From Limosilactobacillus reuteri (GTDB lineage: Bacteria; Bacillota; Bacilli; Lactobacillales; Lactobacillaceae), in assembly GCF_003072625.1 (NCBI RefSeq), contig NZ_CP027805.1, positions 379,501-443,500 of the forward strand: a stretch of 64,000 bases of DNA. The letters run 5' to 3'. The notes under the pieces were generated by a model, which worked only from the letters and a program-made list of their open reading frames with translations, was not told where the DNA came from and did not search any database. The number at the start of each line of letters is the position of its first letter. The first letter of the stretch is position 1. Both the position numbers and the translations under genes were made by a program. Below are positions 8,816-18,943 of this stretch, one piece after another.

Positions 8816-9682
8816 ATGCAGCAAATTAGTAGTTTTAATGATCATCAATCAGGAAGCTTATATTTGGTTCCAACACCAATTGGAAATTTAGATGATATGA
8901 CTTTCCGTGCAATTAAAACCTTAAAAGAAGTGGATCTGATTGCTGCTGAAGATACGCGTCATACTCAGCAACTATTAAACCATTTTGATATATCAACCCG
9001 TCAAATTAGTTTTCATGAGCATAATACTGAACAACGTGTTCCAGAATTAATTGCGAAATTAAAAGCTGGTTATTCGATTGCCCAGTGCAGTGATGCAGGG
9101 ATGCCCTCGATTTCTGACCCCGGCAAGGAATTGGTAGCGGCGGCAGTTAGAGAGGGTTTGCCAGTAATTCCGCTTCCAGGAGCTAATGCAGGGTTAACGG
9201 CTCTTATCGCTTCGGGGTTAGTTCCCCAACCGTTTTACTTTTTTGGCTTTTTAGAGCGCAAACACCAGCAACAAGTAGCGGTGCTGGAGCAATTGAAAGA
9301 GCGTAAAGAGACGATGATTTTTTATGAAGCTCCTCACCGCTTAAAAAAGACTTTAGCTACGATGGCGGAAGTTTTTGGTGATGAACGGCAGGTTGTTTTA
9401 GCACGGGAACTCACTAAACGCTATGAAGAGTTTACCCGGGGAAAGCTTGCTGAAGTAACTGCCTGGTTTGAAGATCACCAACCACGAGGAGAATTTGTTA
9501 TTCTAGTAGCTGGGAATGAACACCCCACAGAGAAGAATAATAATGATATTGAATTACCTTTAACAGAGCAAGTTGACAAGGAAATTTTAAATGGGCTTTC
9601 TACTAATGCCGCAATTAAGCTGGTAGCAAAGAAAAATAATATAAAACGCCAGGAATTATATAAACAATATCATCAACTGTAG
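8816..9682 (+). CDS. rsmI: 16S rRNA (cytidine(1402)-2'-O)-methyltransferase
   Basis: RsmI 2'-O-methylates C1402 in the decoding centre of 16S rRNA using S-adenosylmethionine. The 288-residue product shows the tetrapyrrole-methylase fold with LYLVPTPIGNLDDMTFRA at the start, AAEDTRHTQ, CSDAGMPSISDPG and the loop PGANAGLTALIASGL. An AGGAG site precedes the ATG and the gap to yabA is 8 nt. The C-terminal helical extension (about 235-288) is normal for the family. Confidence 0.96.
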   Translation: MQQISSFNDHQSGSLYLVPTPIGNLDDMTFRAIKTLKEVDLIAAEDTRHTQQLLNHFDISTRQISFHEHNTEQRVPELIAKLKAGYSIAQCSDAGMPSISDPGKELVAAAVREGLPVIPLPGANAGLTALIASGLVPQPFYFFGFLERKHQQQVAVLEQLKERKETMIFYEAPHRLKKTLATMAEVFGDERQVVLARELTKRYEEFTRGKLAEVTAWFEDHQPRGEFVILVAGNEHPTEKNNNDIELPLTEQVDKEILNGLSTNAAIKLVAKKNNIKRQELYKQYHQL

Positions 9683-9691
9683 GAGAAAAGT

Positions 9692-10453
9692 ATGGAGTTA
9701 AAGCAAGAAGCACAGATATTCGAAATGCCGCACTTATTAACATATTATGAGTGTGATGAAACAAGTCATCCAAGCTTGAGTATGATATTAAGTATGATTT
9801 CCATGGTATCTGATGAGCATAGTATGGCTTTAGGAATGGGAACCGAAGAAATACAAGCTACTGGCGGTACGTGGGTAGTTAGCGGCTATGAAGGACAGCT
9901 TTCCGCAAAACAACCTTCTTTTGGTGAAACAATTATTTTAGGAACAAAAGCTGTTTCCTACAACCGCTTTTTTGCTGTTCGTGATTTTTGGATAACGGAT
10001 AAAGAACACCAGATTGAATATGCACGAATTAGGTCGATTTTTGTGTTTATGAATCTAAAGACGCGACGAATGCAATCAATTCCACCAGCTTTAATTGAAC
10101 CGTTTAATGCTCCGATTGCGAAAAGAATTCCTCGTCTAAAACGACCTCACAAATTGGATGAAAATGCTTCGGTAATAAAGAAAAATTATCAAGTTCGTTA
10201 TTTTGACCTTGATGCTAATCACCATGTTAATAATGCGCGTTACTTTGATTGGCTTCTTGATCCGCTTGGACGTGATTTTTTACGAGAAAGTCAAATAAAG
10301 AGATTTAATTTGCAGTATCTTCAAGAGGTACGCAATGGAGAAATTGTGGAAAGCAAAGTTAATAAGCTCCAAAAAAACAATGAAAAGGTAACCTACCATC
10401 AAATTGATGTTGGTGAGCAGCTTGATGCAATTGCTGAGATAGAATGGTATTAA
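9692..10453 (+). CDS. Acyl-[acyl-carrier-protein] thioesterase (FatA family)
   Basis: Bacterial FatA-like enzymes hydrolyse acyl-ACP to free fatty acid and ACP. The 253-residue product contains two hotdog domains. The second holds the conserved DLDANHHVNNARYFDWLLD stretch (about 170-188), which carries the Asn and His residues typical of the active site. AGGAGAAAAG precedes the ATG, 9 nt after rsmI. It seems to be the last gene of the dnaX operon. The physiological substrate cannot be read from the sequence. Confidence 0.9.
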   Translation: MELKQEAQIFEMPHLLTYYECDETSHPSLSMILSMISMVSDEHSMALGMGTEEIQATGGTWVVSGYEGQLSAKQPSFGETIILGTKAVSYNRFFAVRDFWITDKEHQIEYARIRSIFVFMNLKTRRMQSIPPALIEPFNAPIAKRIPRLKRPHKLDENASVIKKNYQVRYFDLDANHHVNNARYFDWLLDPLGRDFLRESQIKRFNLQYLQEVRNGEIVESKVNKLQKNNEKVTYHQIDVGEQLDAIAEIEWY

Positions 10454-10476
10454 AAATTAATCAATGAATAATAGTG

Positions 10477-10515
10477 ACTGGTTTCTAGGCAGGAAATTAG
10501 TTGCTATTTTATTTT
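10477..10515 (+). terminator. Probable terminator after the thioesterase gene
   Basis: ACTGGTTTC (10477-10485) pairs with GAAATTAGT (10493-10501), including two G-T pairs, and is followed by TGCTATTTTATTTT. The T-run is interrupted, so the terminator is moderate. It separates the dnaX and polyphosphate operons. Confidence 0.5.
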
Positions 10516-10617
10516 AGTCCTAAATATAGACGAAAAGATCTTAAATGGTTTAATGTAGAGACATTTAAAGGAAGATGGTATTCTATGAATAGTAGTAATT
10601 ATGAGGAGTGAGTTGAC

Positions 10618-12132
10618 GTGAAAAAATCTTTAACGGCGATTATTTACCTTGAACCCGATCAAGTTAATTTACGAATTATTGAGATACCTACTTTCAAAGT
10701 GATAAATAGCGTTCGATCGGGCCTGTTAAATATCGGAAATGCTAAAGTGGCTAATTATTCAGAAAATATGACCGCAATTGTTAACAATATTGAAGGATTT
10801 AAACAAATCATTAATGACTACCAGGCAACACCAGTTAAATTTTATGGGGATTTGGAAGACCTTGATCCAGTTACAACTAGGTATGTGGCCGATCAGTTAG
10901 AAGTTCGGACGGGGTTACAGATTGAATGGTTAAACAATAACCAACTAATGGCACAGTCAATGAGTTACCTTTTAACTTTGCTGCCAGATTTTGAGAAACT
11001 TAGTAAACACAATATGTATCTCTTGAGCATTGGTCTTAGCTCGACTACCTTGGCTTATTTTCACCATGGAAGCTTCGAACGTGCATGGGATATTGATCTT
11101 GGTAATGCAAAAATCAGTCAGTTGGTGGGCCGTCTCCGCAAAACTGCCACCAATCCAACTGAAATTATTCAAGATTACATTAGTAGTAAATTAGAGTATT
11201 TAACGCCAGAATTAACAAAGAAAAAGCATACAGTAATGATGGTGCAAAATGCCCTCTCACTCAATAAATTATTTTTGCCAAATGATCAGCAGATCGCTGA
11301 AGTGCCACTAGACAAATTTCATGATGATTATCAAAAAATTTTATCACCAGTAAAAGATGGTTTGATGAAGAATATTCAGATTGATGATCAGCAATTTGAA
11401 TTACTATTACCAAATTATTTGGTAACGGCGCGAACAGTTCGCTTAATACAACCAGCTAGCCTTTATGTAACTGATATTTCAACAATGGATGGGATTTCCC
11501 ATGGAATTGGGGTTGCTAATCCTAAAACAAGACGTCAAATTAATGAAATGATCAGAACAGCTGCCGACAATATTTCTTCACGATATGGTGTTGATTCAGC
11601 TCACCTGGATTTTGTAACACGCTTTTCTCTTCAGTTTTTTGACCAATTACGCCCAATTCATCGTCTTGGTCAACATGAGCGATTATTATTAGAAATTGCT
11701 AGTAGAATTGATGATATTGGTAATTTTATTAATCAAGGAGGACACTATCGTCACTCTGCTTATATTATGGAGGCTAATCCCTTGATCGGCCTTTCGGATA
11801 AAGATAATCGGATTATTGCTGAAGTGGCCAGATATCATAGTGCAGAGTCTCCAGATATTAGTCAAGCTCATTATCGCCACCTCGATGATGAGATCCAGAT
11901 GCCAGTAGCAAAGTTAGCTGCTATTTTGCGATTAGTAGATGCATTAGATGATTCACGGCTGCAAAAAATTTCAAGTATTAAATTGAAGTTAGTAGGAGAT
12001 AGCCGTTTGATCATTAAAGCAACCGCTAATGATGACCTTGTTCTTGAGAAGTGGTCTTTTAGTAAAAAGTCGCAACTATTTAAGGATGTATATGGAATTG
12101 AACCGGTCTTAACTGAGAGGAGCAATCATTAA
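10618..12132 (+). CDS. Ppx/GppA-like protein with degenerate phosphatase domain and C-terminal HD-like domain
   Basis: The 504-residue product aligns in general plan with full-length exopolyphosphatase: an N-terminal ASKHA-type region (about 1-300) and a C-terminal HD-like region (about 320-500). The phosphate-binding loops are degraded: the start reads IIYLEPDQVNLRIIEI where active Ppx has DLGSNS, and no glycine-rich GGAS loop is visible. In the HD part, RIDDIGNF occupies the place of the usual HD motif. It is the first gene of the operon, with a GTG start and a GAGGAG site; ppk follows after 1 nt. A regulatory or polyphosphate-binding role is inference; enzymatic exopolyphosphatase activity seems doubtful. 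Confidence 0.8.
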   Translation: MKKSLTAIIYLEPDQVNLRIIEIPTFKVINSVRSGLLNIGNAKVANYSENMTAIVNNIEGFKQIINDYQATPVKFYGDLEDLDPVTTRYVADQLEVRTGLQIEWLNNNQLMAQSMSYLLTLLPDFEKLSKHNMYLLSIGLSSTTLAYFHHGSFERAWDIDLGNAKISQLVGRLRKTATNPTEIIQDYISSKLEYLTPELTKKKHTVMMVQNALSLNKLFLPNDQQIAEVPLDKFHDDYQKILSPVKDGLMKNIQIDDQQFELLLPNYLVTARTVRLIQPASLYVTDISTMDGISHGIGVANPKTRRQINEMIRTAADNISSRYGVDSAHLDFVTRFSLQFFDQLRPIHRLGQHERLLLEIASRIDDIGNFINQGGHYRHSAYIMEANPLIGLSDKDNRIIAEVARYHSAESPDISQAHYRHLDDEIQMPVAKLAAILRLVDALDDSRLQKISSIKLKLVGDSRLIIKATANDDLVLEKWSFSKKSQLFKDVYGIEPVLTERSNH

Positions 12133-12133
12133 G

Positions 12134-14377
12134 ATGTATAAGGAGTTTTATAAGCCACAGAATTATGTCAATCGGGAATTGAGCTGGATTGACTTTAATG
12201 GACGAGTACTTGGAGAGGCCACTGATACTGCCAATCCTTTGTTAGAACGTGCTAACTTCTTGGGAATTACACAAAGCAATGTTGATGAATTTTTTATGGT
12301 GCGGGTTGCTTCTCTTCATAAACTTGCTGCTGCCAATGTTACTACTACTGACGCATCTGGTTTAACTCCAGAAGAACAGTTGGATGCAGTGAATGAAAAA
12401 GAACATCGAATGGTTAAGCAACGGTATGAAGTTTACAATCAGCAAATTATCCCAGACCTTGCAAAAAATAATATTCATATTCTTCGTGTCTCCAAACTTG
12501 ATGAGAAGCAGTATGAATTTATTCGTCGATATTTTAATGATGAGCTAATGCCAGTTTTGACTCCCATGGCAGACGATGCTTCACGTCCGTTTCCTTTTAT
12601 CTCCAATAATTCCTTGAATATTGCTGTTCAGCTGCGGCGGCAAATTCAGCCAACAAGTAAATCAGTTACAGAGGAAATTTTAGAAGGGGATCAAGAAGTT
12701 CATCGTCCACAAATTGAACCACATGATGATCGACAGGAAGCGGATATCAAATTTGCAACAGTCCGTGTTCCAGAAATTTATAAGCGGTTAGTCCGGCTGC
12801 CAGGAGAAAATAGTTTCATTTTGATTGATGAAATTATTACTGAATTCCTTAGCGCGCTTTTTCCTGGATATGAGATATTAGCTACGGCATCATATCGAGT
12901 TATGCGGGATATGGACTTAGACGTTGCTGAAGAAGATACGTCAGATTTGCTCCGGGCCGTCAAACGACAATTGCGAGAACGAGAACACGGGCAGGTGACG
13001 CGCCTAGAAGTTCCAGCTTCAATCGATGAATGGTTAAAGGATCAGTTAATTGATAATCTGCATGTAAGTGAACGGTCACTGTATGAAGTAGATGGTCCCG
13101 TCGATTTAACTTTCTTGAAAAAATTATCGGGGATGGTTGATGGACATGATGACTTGCGCTATCCGCCATATAAGCCATACCTCAACCCAGCGTTAGACAT
13201 GGAACATAATATTTTTTCCTCAATTCGCCAGAAAGACTATTTAATGCAGCATCCCTATGATAATTTTCAAGCCGTGGTTAACTTTATTCATCAAGCAGCC
13301 ATTGACCCAGATGTTTTAGCAATCAAGATGACACTTTACCGGGTTTCTGGCAATTCACCGATTATTAAGTACCTCGGAATGGCCGCACAACAGGGGAAGC
13401 AAGTAACAGTCTTGGTTGAAGTTAAAGCACGGTTTGATGAACAAAATAATGTTCGGTGGGCACAACGACTTGAACAAATGGGGTGCCACGTTATTTACGG
13501 TTTGGTTGGCCTTAAAACGCACTGTAAAGTTGCCTTGGTTATCCGTCGTGATGAGGATGGTCTTCGGCGTTATATGCACCTAGGAACGGGTAACTATAAT
13601 GATGTAACAGCTCATTTTTATACTGATATGGGCTTGTTTACTTGTGACCATGAACTGGGTATTGATATGACGAACCTCTTTAATATGCTGTCAGGATTTG
13701 CTCGACCAGCTTATTTCAATGAATTACGAGTATCTCCTGATGGAATCCGGACATTTATTAATGCCAAAATTGATGAGCAGATTGAAAATGCCAAAAATGG
13801 TAATCCAGCGTTGATTCGGATGAAGATGAACTCCTTGTCTGACAAGCAAATCATTGCCCGTCTATACGCTGCTGCTGCTAGTGGAGTTAAGGTTGAGTTA
13901 TTAATTCGGGGCATTACCTGTTTAAGGAACGATTTGCCAGAACTGCATGGGAATATCGAAGTGCATTCTATTATTGGGCGTTTCCTTGAGCACTCCCGGA
14001 TCTACTACTTTAAGAGTAATGGGCATGAGGAAGTTTACCTTGCAAGTGCGGATATGATGACGAGAAATCTTAATCGGCGGGTTGAAGAATTGTATCCCGT
14101 TACCCAGCCAGACACAAAAGCTCATGCAATTCATATTTTTGATGTCATGTGGAAGGATAATGTTAAAGCTCGTCGATTAGTAGGAGACCATTATGAACGG
14201 ATTGATCGTGGTGATGCCGCACCAATCAATTCACAAGAATACTTTGTCAAACAAGCAATGAAATTAAATGCGCGTGAGAAGAAGGAGAAAAAAGCCAAAA
14301 AACATTTCTCTTCTGTTTTTGAAACTTTGACTCGCCATGTTCCCAATCTTCATTTAGATGAGCGAAAGGATGAGTAA
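12134..14377 (+). CDS. ppk1: Polyphosphate kinase 1
   Basis: Ppk1 reversibly polymerises the gamma-phosphate of ATP into inorganic polyphosphate. The 747-residue product begins with RELSWIDFNGRVL, typical of the N-terminal domain. It carries the autophosphorylated histidine in HLGTGNYND (about residue 482) and the second essential histidine in FLEHSRIYYF (about 620). Its length is slightly above E. coli Ppk, with a lysine-rich C-terminal tail. It lies between two Ppx-related genes, 1 nt after the first and 3 nt before the second, so synthesis and breakdown factors are co-transcribed. Confidence 0.97.
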   Translation: MYKEFYKPQNYVNRELSWIDFNGRVLGEATDTANPLLERANFLGITQSNVDEFFMVRVASLHKLAAANVTTTDASGLTPEEQLDAVNEKEHRMVKQRYEVYNQQIIPDLAKNNIHILRVSKLDEKQYEFIRRYFNDELMPVLTPMADDASRPFPFISNNSLNIAVQLRRQIQPTSKSVTEEILEGDQEVHRPQIEPHDDRQEADIKFATVRVPEIYKRLVRLPGENSFILIDEIITEFLSALFPGYEILATASYRVMRDMDLDVAEEDTSDLLRAVKRQLREREHGQVTRLEVPASIDEWLKDQLIDNLHVSERSLYEVDGPVDLTFLKKLSGMVDGHDDLRYPPYKPYLNPALDMEHNIFSSIRQKDYLMQHPYDNFQAVVNFIHQAAIDPDVLAIKMTLYRVSGNSPIIKYLGMAAQQGKQVTVLVEVKARFDEQNNVRWAQRLEQMGCHVIYGLVGLKTHCKVALVIRRDEDGLRRYMHLGTGNYNDVTAHFYTDMGLFTCDHELGIDMTNLFNMLSGFARPAYFNELRVSPDGIRTFINAKIDEQIENAKNGNPALIRMKMNSLSDKQIIARLYAAAASGVKVELLIRGITCLRNDLPELHGNIEVHSIIGRFLEHSRIYYFKSNGHEEVYLASADMMTRNLNRRVEELYPVTQPDTKAHAIHIFDVMWKDNVKARRLVGDHYERIDRGDAAPINSQEYFVKQAMKLNAREKKEKKAKKHFSSVFETLTRHVPNLHLDERKDE

Positions 14378-14380
14378 TTT

Positions 14381-15352
14381 ATGAGCAATGAGCAGTACTT
14401 GGCAATTCTTGATTTAGGTTCGAATTCAGTTCGGCTTAAAATAACAAAAATTCAAGATAACGGGAGCTTTGAAACGGTTCAATACGAAAAAAGATACGTT
14501 CGCCTTGCTTCAAATATGGGGCCAGAAAAAATGCTGAAGTCAACTCCCGTAAAGCGGACTATTGATGCCTTAAAAGAATTTCGGGCAATTTGTGATCGAT
14601 ATCGAAATAAGAATCTGACAATTATTGCGGTTGCAACTGCCGCCGTTCGTCAAGCGCAAAATCAACTGCAATTTCTGGAAAAGGTCCAGCAAAAAACCGG
14701 TTTTGAAATTCACGTAATTAGTGGGGAACGAGAAGCATATCTTGACTATGTTGGAGTTAACCAGACTCTTCCAATTAATAAGGGAATAATCGTTGATACT
14801 GGAGGAGCAAGTATGGAATTAATCTCGGTAAATAATGGGGAAGCAGAAGAAGCAGTTAGTATTCCGATCGGCTCCGTCAGTATTTCGCAAACTTATCACC
14901 TTGAAGATCAGATTAATCCGGCTGATTTATTTGATGCCATGGTTAAAATTGATGAAGTCCTCTCTCAACAATTGTGGTTGAATCGGATGCGGGAAACAAA
15001 GATTGTGGCACTCGGGGGATGCAACCGTGCATTGGCGAAGGTATATCGGTGGCAACAAGCACTTAATCCAGATGAAGTCAGACCGGTTCATGGATTAACA
15101 ATGCGTTCAGAAGAAGCCTTTTTGATTATGCGGCAGCTATTAGAGGCGGATCGGCAGACACGGGCAGGAATCCGTGGAATTACGAAGGTGCGAGCAGATG
15201 TAATTGTCGGGGGGCTTTTACCACTCATCTCTCTTGTCCGGCAATTATCAATTAACGAGATTAGTTTTAGTAATAGCGGATTAAGAGAGGGCTTATTATT
15301 TAAGTACCTTGAGCAGCAGATTAATTTTAATCAGCTAAAATCTTCACTATAA
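14381..15352 (+). CDS. ppx: Exopolyphosphatase, short form (Ppx/GppA phosphatase)
   Basis: This enzyme removes terminal phosphates from polyphosphate (or pppGpp in some relatives). The 323-residue product consists only of the N-terminal ASKHA phosphatase domain. Its motifs are intact: LAILDLGSNSVRL at the start, AVATAAVRQA, SGEREAYLDY and VDTGGASMELI. It lacks the C-terminal HD-like domain, which by contrast is kept in the degenerate paralogue at 10618. It is the last gene of the ppk operon. Confidence 0.92.
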   Translation: MSNEQYLAILDLGSNSVRLKITKIQDNGSFETVQYEKRYVRLASNMGPEKMLKSTPVKRTIDALKEFRAICDRYRNKNLTIIAVATAAVRQAQNQLQFLEKVQQKTGFEIHVISGEREAYLDYVGVNQTLPINKGIIVDTGGASMELISVNNGEAEEAVSIPIGSVSISQTYHLEDQINPADLFDAMVKIDEVLSQQLWLNRMRETKIVALGGCNRALAKVYRWQQALNPDEVRPVHGLTMRSEEAFLIMRQLLEADRQTRAGIRGITKVRADVIVGGLLPLISLVRQLSINEISFSNSGLREGLLFKYLEQQINFNQLKSSL

Positions 15353-15416
15353 AATTATCTGCAAAAAACTTTATTTATTTTTTACTAAATTTTACTAATT
15401 AGAAACAGTAAAACTG

Positions 15417-15425
15417 TGCTACAAT
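15417..15425 (+). promoter_or_regulatory. Extended -10 promoter of galE
   Basis: TGCTACAAT forms an extended -10 element (TGn plus TACAAT), about 38 nt before the galE start. No good -35 is seen at 16-18 bp, which is acceptable for extended -10 promoters. Confidence 0.6.
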
Positions 15426-15463
15426 CACTATGAAAGCTGTAGTTGGATCAAGGAGGAAACAAG

Positions 15464-16459
15464 ATGTCAATTTTAGTTGCTGGTGGTGCCGGATATATCG
15501 GTTCCCATATGGTAAAAGATCTTATTGAAAATGGCGAAGATGTAGTAGTTGCTGATAACTTATCAACGGGTCACCGGGATGCAATTAATCCCAAGGCTAA
15601 GTTTTACGAAGGCGATATTCGTGATCGTCAATTCTTAGACAAGATTTTTGACAATGAAGATATTACTGCAGTTGTTCACTTTGCTGCTTTCTCAATTGTC
15701 CCTGAATCAATGAGTAAGCCATTGAAGTACTTTGATAACAATACTGGTGGAATGATTACTTTGCTTGAAGCGATGCATGATCATGATGTTAAGTATATTG
15801 TCTTTAGTTCAACCGCTGCTACTTATGGGGTTCCAGAACATATGCCAATTAAGGAAACGGACCCACAAAAGCCAATTAACCCATATGGCTTGAGTAAGTT
15901 AATGATGGAAGAAATGATGACTTGGGCTGATAAAGCTTATGGTATTAAATTTGTTGCCCTCCGTTACTTCAACGTTGCTGGGGCTGCTCCTGATGGCACG
16001 ATCGGTGAAGATCATGGTCCAGAAACACACTTAGTTCCAATTATTCTTCAAGTTGCGCAAGGCAAGCGGGATGAATTGAGTATCTTTGGGGATGACTACA
16101 ATACACCAGATGGTACCAATGTTCGTGACTATGTTCATGTTATGGATTTAGCAGATGCTCATATTCTTGCTATTAAGTACCTTCAAGAAGGTAACAAGAG
16201 TAATGCCTTTAACCTTGGTTCATCCACTGGCTTCTCTAACAAACAAATGCTAGAAGCAGCCCGTGAAGTTACGGGTCAACCTATTCCAGCTAAAATGGCA
16301 CCACGCCGTCCAGGAGATCCAGATTCATTAGTTGCTGCTAGTGATAAGGCTCGTAATATTCTTGGATGGAGTCCTAAGTATGATGATGTTCACGACATTA
16401 TTGCAACTGCTTGGAAGTGGCATTCAACTCATCCAAAGGGTTATGATGATCGCGACTAA
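15464..16459 (+). CDS. galE: UDP-glucose 4-epimerase
   Basis: GalE interconverts UDP-glucose and UDP-galactose for the Leloir pathway and for cell-surface sugars. The product of about 331 residues has the NAD-binding loop GGAGYIGSH near the start and the YxxxK catalytic motif in [12 protein letters not shown]. An in-frame upstream start at 15443 exists, but AAGGAGG at 15449-15455 is well placed only for the ATG at 15464. The gene has its own promoter and terminator and appears monocistronic. GalU at 51571 supplies UDP-glucose. Confidence 0.96.
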   Translation: MSILVAGGAGYIGSHMVKDLIENGEDVVVADNLSTGHRDAINPKAKFYEGDIRDRQFLDKIFDNEDITAVVHFAAFSIVPESMSKPLKYFDNNTGGMITLLEAMHDHDVKYIVFSSTAATYGVPEHMPIKETDPQKPINPYGLSKLMMEEMMTWADKAYGIKFVALRYFNVAGAAPDGTIGEDHGPETHLVPIILQVAQGKRDELSIFGDDYNTPDGTNVRDYVHVMDLADAHILAIKYLQEGNKSNAFNLGSSTGFSNKQMLEAAREVTGQPIPAKMAPRRPGDPDSLVAASDKARNILGWSPKYDDVHDIIATAWKWHSTHPKGYDDRD

Positions 16460-16479
16460 TAATCGGTTTTAAAATAATA

Positions 16480-16516
16480 AACAGGCTCTCAGCAAAAAAT
16501 TGTTGGGGCCTGTTTT
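16480..16516 (+). terminator. Terminator after galE
   Basis: AACAGGC (16480-16486) and GCCTGTT close a long imperfect hairpin with a CAGCA/TGTTG inner stem, followed by TTTT. Confidence 0.8.
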
Positions 16517-16603
16517 GTCGTAAATAAACAAAAGAAATTAAAAGAGGAGTCAAAGCTGATCCAGTGTGATAAGATGTAAGATGATTGAAAGGATTGATAA
16601 AAG

Positions 16604-17329
16604 ATGAAGATTCTAGCCATCGATACATCCAACCACCCAATGAGCGTAGCGTTGGTTGAAGATGAGCAATTGTTGGCAACGACGACCCTTAATATGGTTC
16701 GCAATCATAGCATTTATTTAATGCCAGCAATTAGTAAGTTATTTGAATTAGTTCAGTGGCAACCAACAGATATTGATCGAGTAGTGGTTGCACAGGGACC
16801 AGGATCTTATACGGGAGTGCGAATCGCAGTTACAACCGCTAAAGTATTGGCTGATACAGAAAAGATTGACTTAGTTGGCGTATCAAGTCTAGCAGTGTTA
16901 GCACGTAATGTAGTTCCAACATCATCAGCAATTATTGTTCCTTTCTTTGATGCCCGCCGAGGAAATGTATTTGCTGGTGCTTACCAGTGGGAAAATGGCA
17001 AGTTAATAAATAAAATAGAAGATCAGCATTTAGGAATTGATGTTTTGCTTGAGCAACTTGCAAAATTAGGTCAACAAGTTGTTTTAGTGGGTCATATGAC
17101 TGATAAGATTCAGGCCCAATATGATCAATTGCCAGCTAACGTGATCCTTTTGCCACGATCTTATAGCATTCCGTCAACTTATCAATTAGCTCTTGCGGGT
17201 AAAATGAAGAAACCGGTTAAAGAAATTGACCCCTTTGTTCCACATTATTTACGAATTACTGAAGCAGAGGCTAATTGGCAAAAACTTCATCCTGGAGAAA
17301 AAAGAAAGAATTATGTTCGAGAAGTTTAA
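16604..17329 (+). CDS. tsaB: tRNA threonylcarbamoyladenosine biosynthesis protein TsaB
   Basis: TsaB is the scaffold paralogue of TsaD in the complex that makes t6A37 in ANN-decoding tRNAs. The 241-residue product starts MKILAIDTSNHPMSVAL and has the ASKHA loop GPGSYTGVRIAVTTAK near residues 65-80. It is followed by an overlapping rimI and then tsaD, a very common cluster. The ribosome site GAAAGGA lies 13 nt before the ATG. Length and motifs are normal. Confidence 0.95.
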   Translation: MKILAIDTSNHPMSVALVEDEQLLATTTLNMVRNHSIYLMPAISKLFELVQWQPTDIDRVVVAQGPGSYTGVRIAVTTAKVLADTEKIDLVGVSSLAVLARNVVPTSSAIIVPFFDARRGNVFAGAYQWENGKLINKIEDQHLGIDVLLEQLAKLGQQVVLVGHMTDKIQAQYDQLPANVILLPRSYSIPSTYQLALAGKMKKPVKEIDPFVPHYLRITEAEANWQKLHPGEKRKNYVREV

Positions 17330-17867
17330 AGAATGGTTTGTCAATACGACCAATCCTACTAAGCGACCGACCCTTGATTTTACGCGACGAGTAGTAATGA
17401 TATCCGGCCATCAGTATGTGGTCCGGATGGCAAAAGAGCAAGATATTCAAACTTTAGTCGAAATTGAAGAAAGAATCTATGGAAAAGCACCATGGAGTTA
17501 TGCTGCTTTTCGCATTGAACTCCAACGGCCGTGTGATCGACTATATTTAGTTATTGAGGATGACCGACAAATTGTTGGCTTTATGGGAACAGCCATTGAC
17601 TGGTACCATTATGATTTGCATATTACAAATATTGGGATTACACCAAGTTACCAAAATAAGGGGATTGGAACGTATCTTATTTCAACTGCCAAAAATTATG
17701 CCCGGCACTTAAAATTACATTTGATGAGTTTAGAAGTACGAGTGCATAATGTATCGGCTCGGCGCTTATATGAAAGTTTAGGCTTTCGCAACCAGCATAT
17801 TAAACCACGTTATTACTTAGACAATCATGAAGATGCCGTTGATATGCAAGCAAACTTACTTAGGTAG
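17313..17867 (+). CDS. rimI: Ribosomal protein S18-alanine N-acetyltransferase (GNAT)
   Basis: RimI acetylates the N-terminus of ribosomal protein S18. The product of about 184 residues has a GNAT fold with the acetyl-CoA loop in SYQNKGIGTYLI and the C-terminal RLYESLGFRNQHIKPRYY. The open frame reaches 17226, but the ATG at 17313, preceded by GGAGAAAAAAG, is better and overlaps the tsaB end by 17 nt. An extra N-terminal stretch of about 35 residues precedes the GNAT core, as seen in some lactobacilli. The exact acetylation target is assumed from family and synteny. Confidence 0.9.
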   Translation: MFEKFKEWFVNTTNPTKRPTLDFTRRVVMISGHQYVVRMAKEQDIQTLVEIEERIYGKAPWSYAAFRIELQRPCDRLYLVIEDDRQIVGFMGTAIDWYHYDLHITNIGITPSYQNKGIGTYLISTAKNYARHLKLHLMSLEVRVHNVSARRLYESLGFRNQHIKPRYYLDNHEDAVDMQANLLR

Positions 17868-17885
17868 AGGTGAAAGTATTTTATT

Positions 17886-18917
17886 ATGACAGAACGCACA
17901 TTAACCTTAGCGTTTGAATCAAGCTGTGATGAAACAAGTGTTGCCGTAATTGAAAATGGAAATAAAATCCTTTCTAATATCGTTGCAACGCAAATCGATA
18001 GTCATCAGCGCTTTGGTGGAGTAGTACCAGAAGTAGCTAGTCGCCATCATATTGAACAAATTACCAAGTGTACAAATGAAGCTTTAGAGCAAGCGGATGT
18101 AGACTATAATGACCTAGATGCTGTGGCAGTAACATACGGTCCGGGATTAGTCGGGGCATTATTAATTGGTGTGACGGCAGCGAAGGCCATTGCATGGGCG
18201 CATAATCTTCCGTTAGTGCCGGTTAACCACATGGCAGGCCATATCTATGCCGCACGCTATGTTGGAGAATTCCAATATCCACAAATGGCATTGTTAGTTT
18301 CCGGTGGACATACGGAATTAGTTTACATGCCATCTGAACATGAATACCAAATTATTGGTGAAACACGTGATGATGCTGCCGGTGAAGCTTATGATAAAAT
18401 CGGTCGCGTGTTGGGAGTCAATTACCCGGCAGGAAAAACAATTGATGAATGGGCAGCTAAGGGTAAAGATATTTTTAATTTCCCACGAGCAATGGAAAAA
18501 GAAGATAATTATGACTTTAGCTTTAGCGGGTTGAAGAGTGCCTTCATCAATACTGTTCATAATGCAGACCAGCGTGGGGAAAAATTAGATAAATATGATC
18601 TTGCAGCCAGTTTCCAACAAAGTGTCATTGACGTGCTTGCTGAAAAAACGATGCGGGCGTTAGATGATTACCCAGTGAAGCAACTGATTTTAGCTGGTGG
18701 GGTCGCTGCAAATCATGGCCTCCGTGCTCGTTTAGATCATGATATGAAGGAATTTCATCCTGATGTACCTATGCTGCAAGCACCATTGAAATTATGTGGT
18801 GACAATGCTGCGATGATTGGGGCGGCTGGTTATGTTAACTACAAGCATGGTGACCGTGCAGGCTTAGATTTGAATGCAGTACCGGGATTGATGTTTGATC
18901 GAATTCAGAATAAATAA
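17886..18917 (+). CDS. tsaD: tRNA threonylcarbamoyltransferase TsaD
   Basis: TsaD transfers the threonylcarbamoyl group to A37 of tRNA. The 343-residue product has [12 protein letters not shown] at the start, the metal-binding [10 protein letters not shown] (about residues 110-119), VSGGHTEL and the C-terminal [13 protein letters not shown]. It follows rimI by 18 nt with an AGGTGAAAG site. Its length is typical. The transcript probably ends at the paired hairpins downstream. Confidence 0.97.
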   Translation: MTERTLTLAFESSCDETSVAVIENGNKILSNIVATQIDSHQRFGGVVPEVASRHHIEQITKCTNEALEQADVDYNDLDAVAVTYGPGLVGALLIGVTAAKAIAWAHNLPLVPVNHMAGHIYAARYVGEFQYPQMALLVSGGHTELVYMPSEHEYQIIGETRDDAAGEAYDKIGRVLGVNYPAGKTIDEWAAKGKDIFNFPRAMEKEDNYDFSFSGLKSAFINTVHNADQRGEKLDKYDLAASFQQSVIDVLAEKTMRALDDYPVKQLILAGGVAANHGLRARLDHDMKEFHPDVPMLQAPLKLCGDNAAMIGAAGYVNYKHGDRAGLDLNAVPGLMFDRIQNK

Positions 18918-18943
18918 TTATAAACACAACTTCCGTAAGCAGT

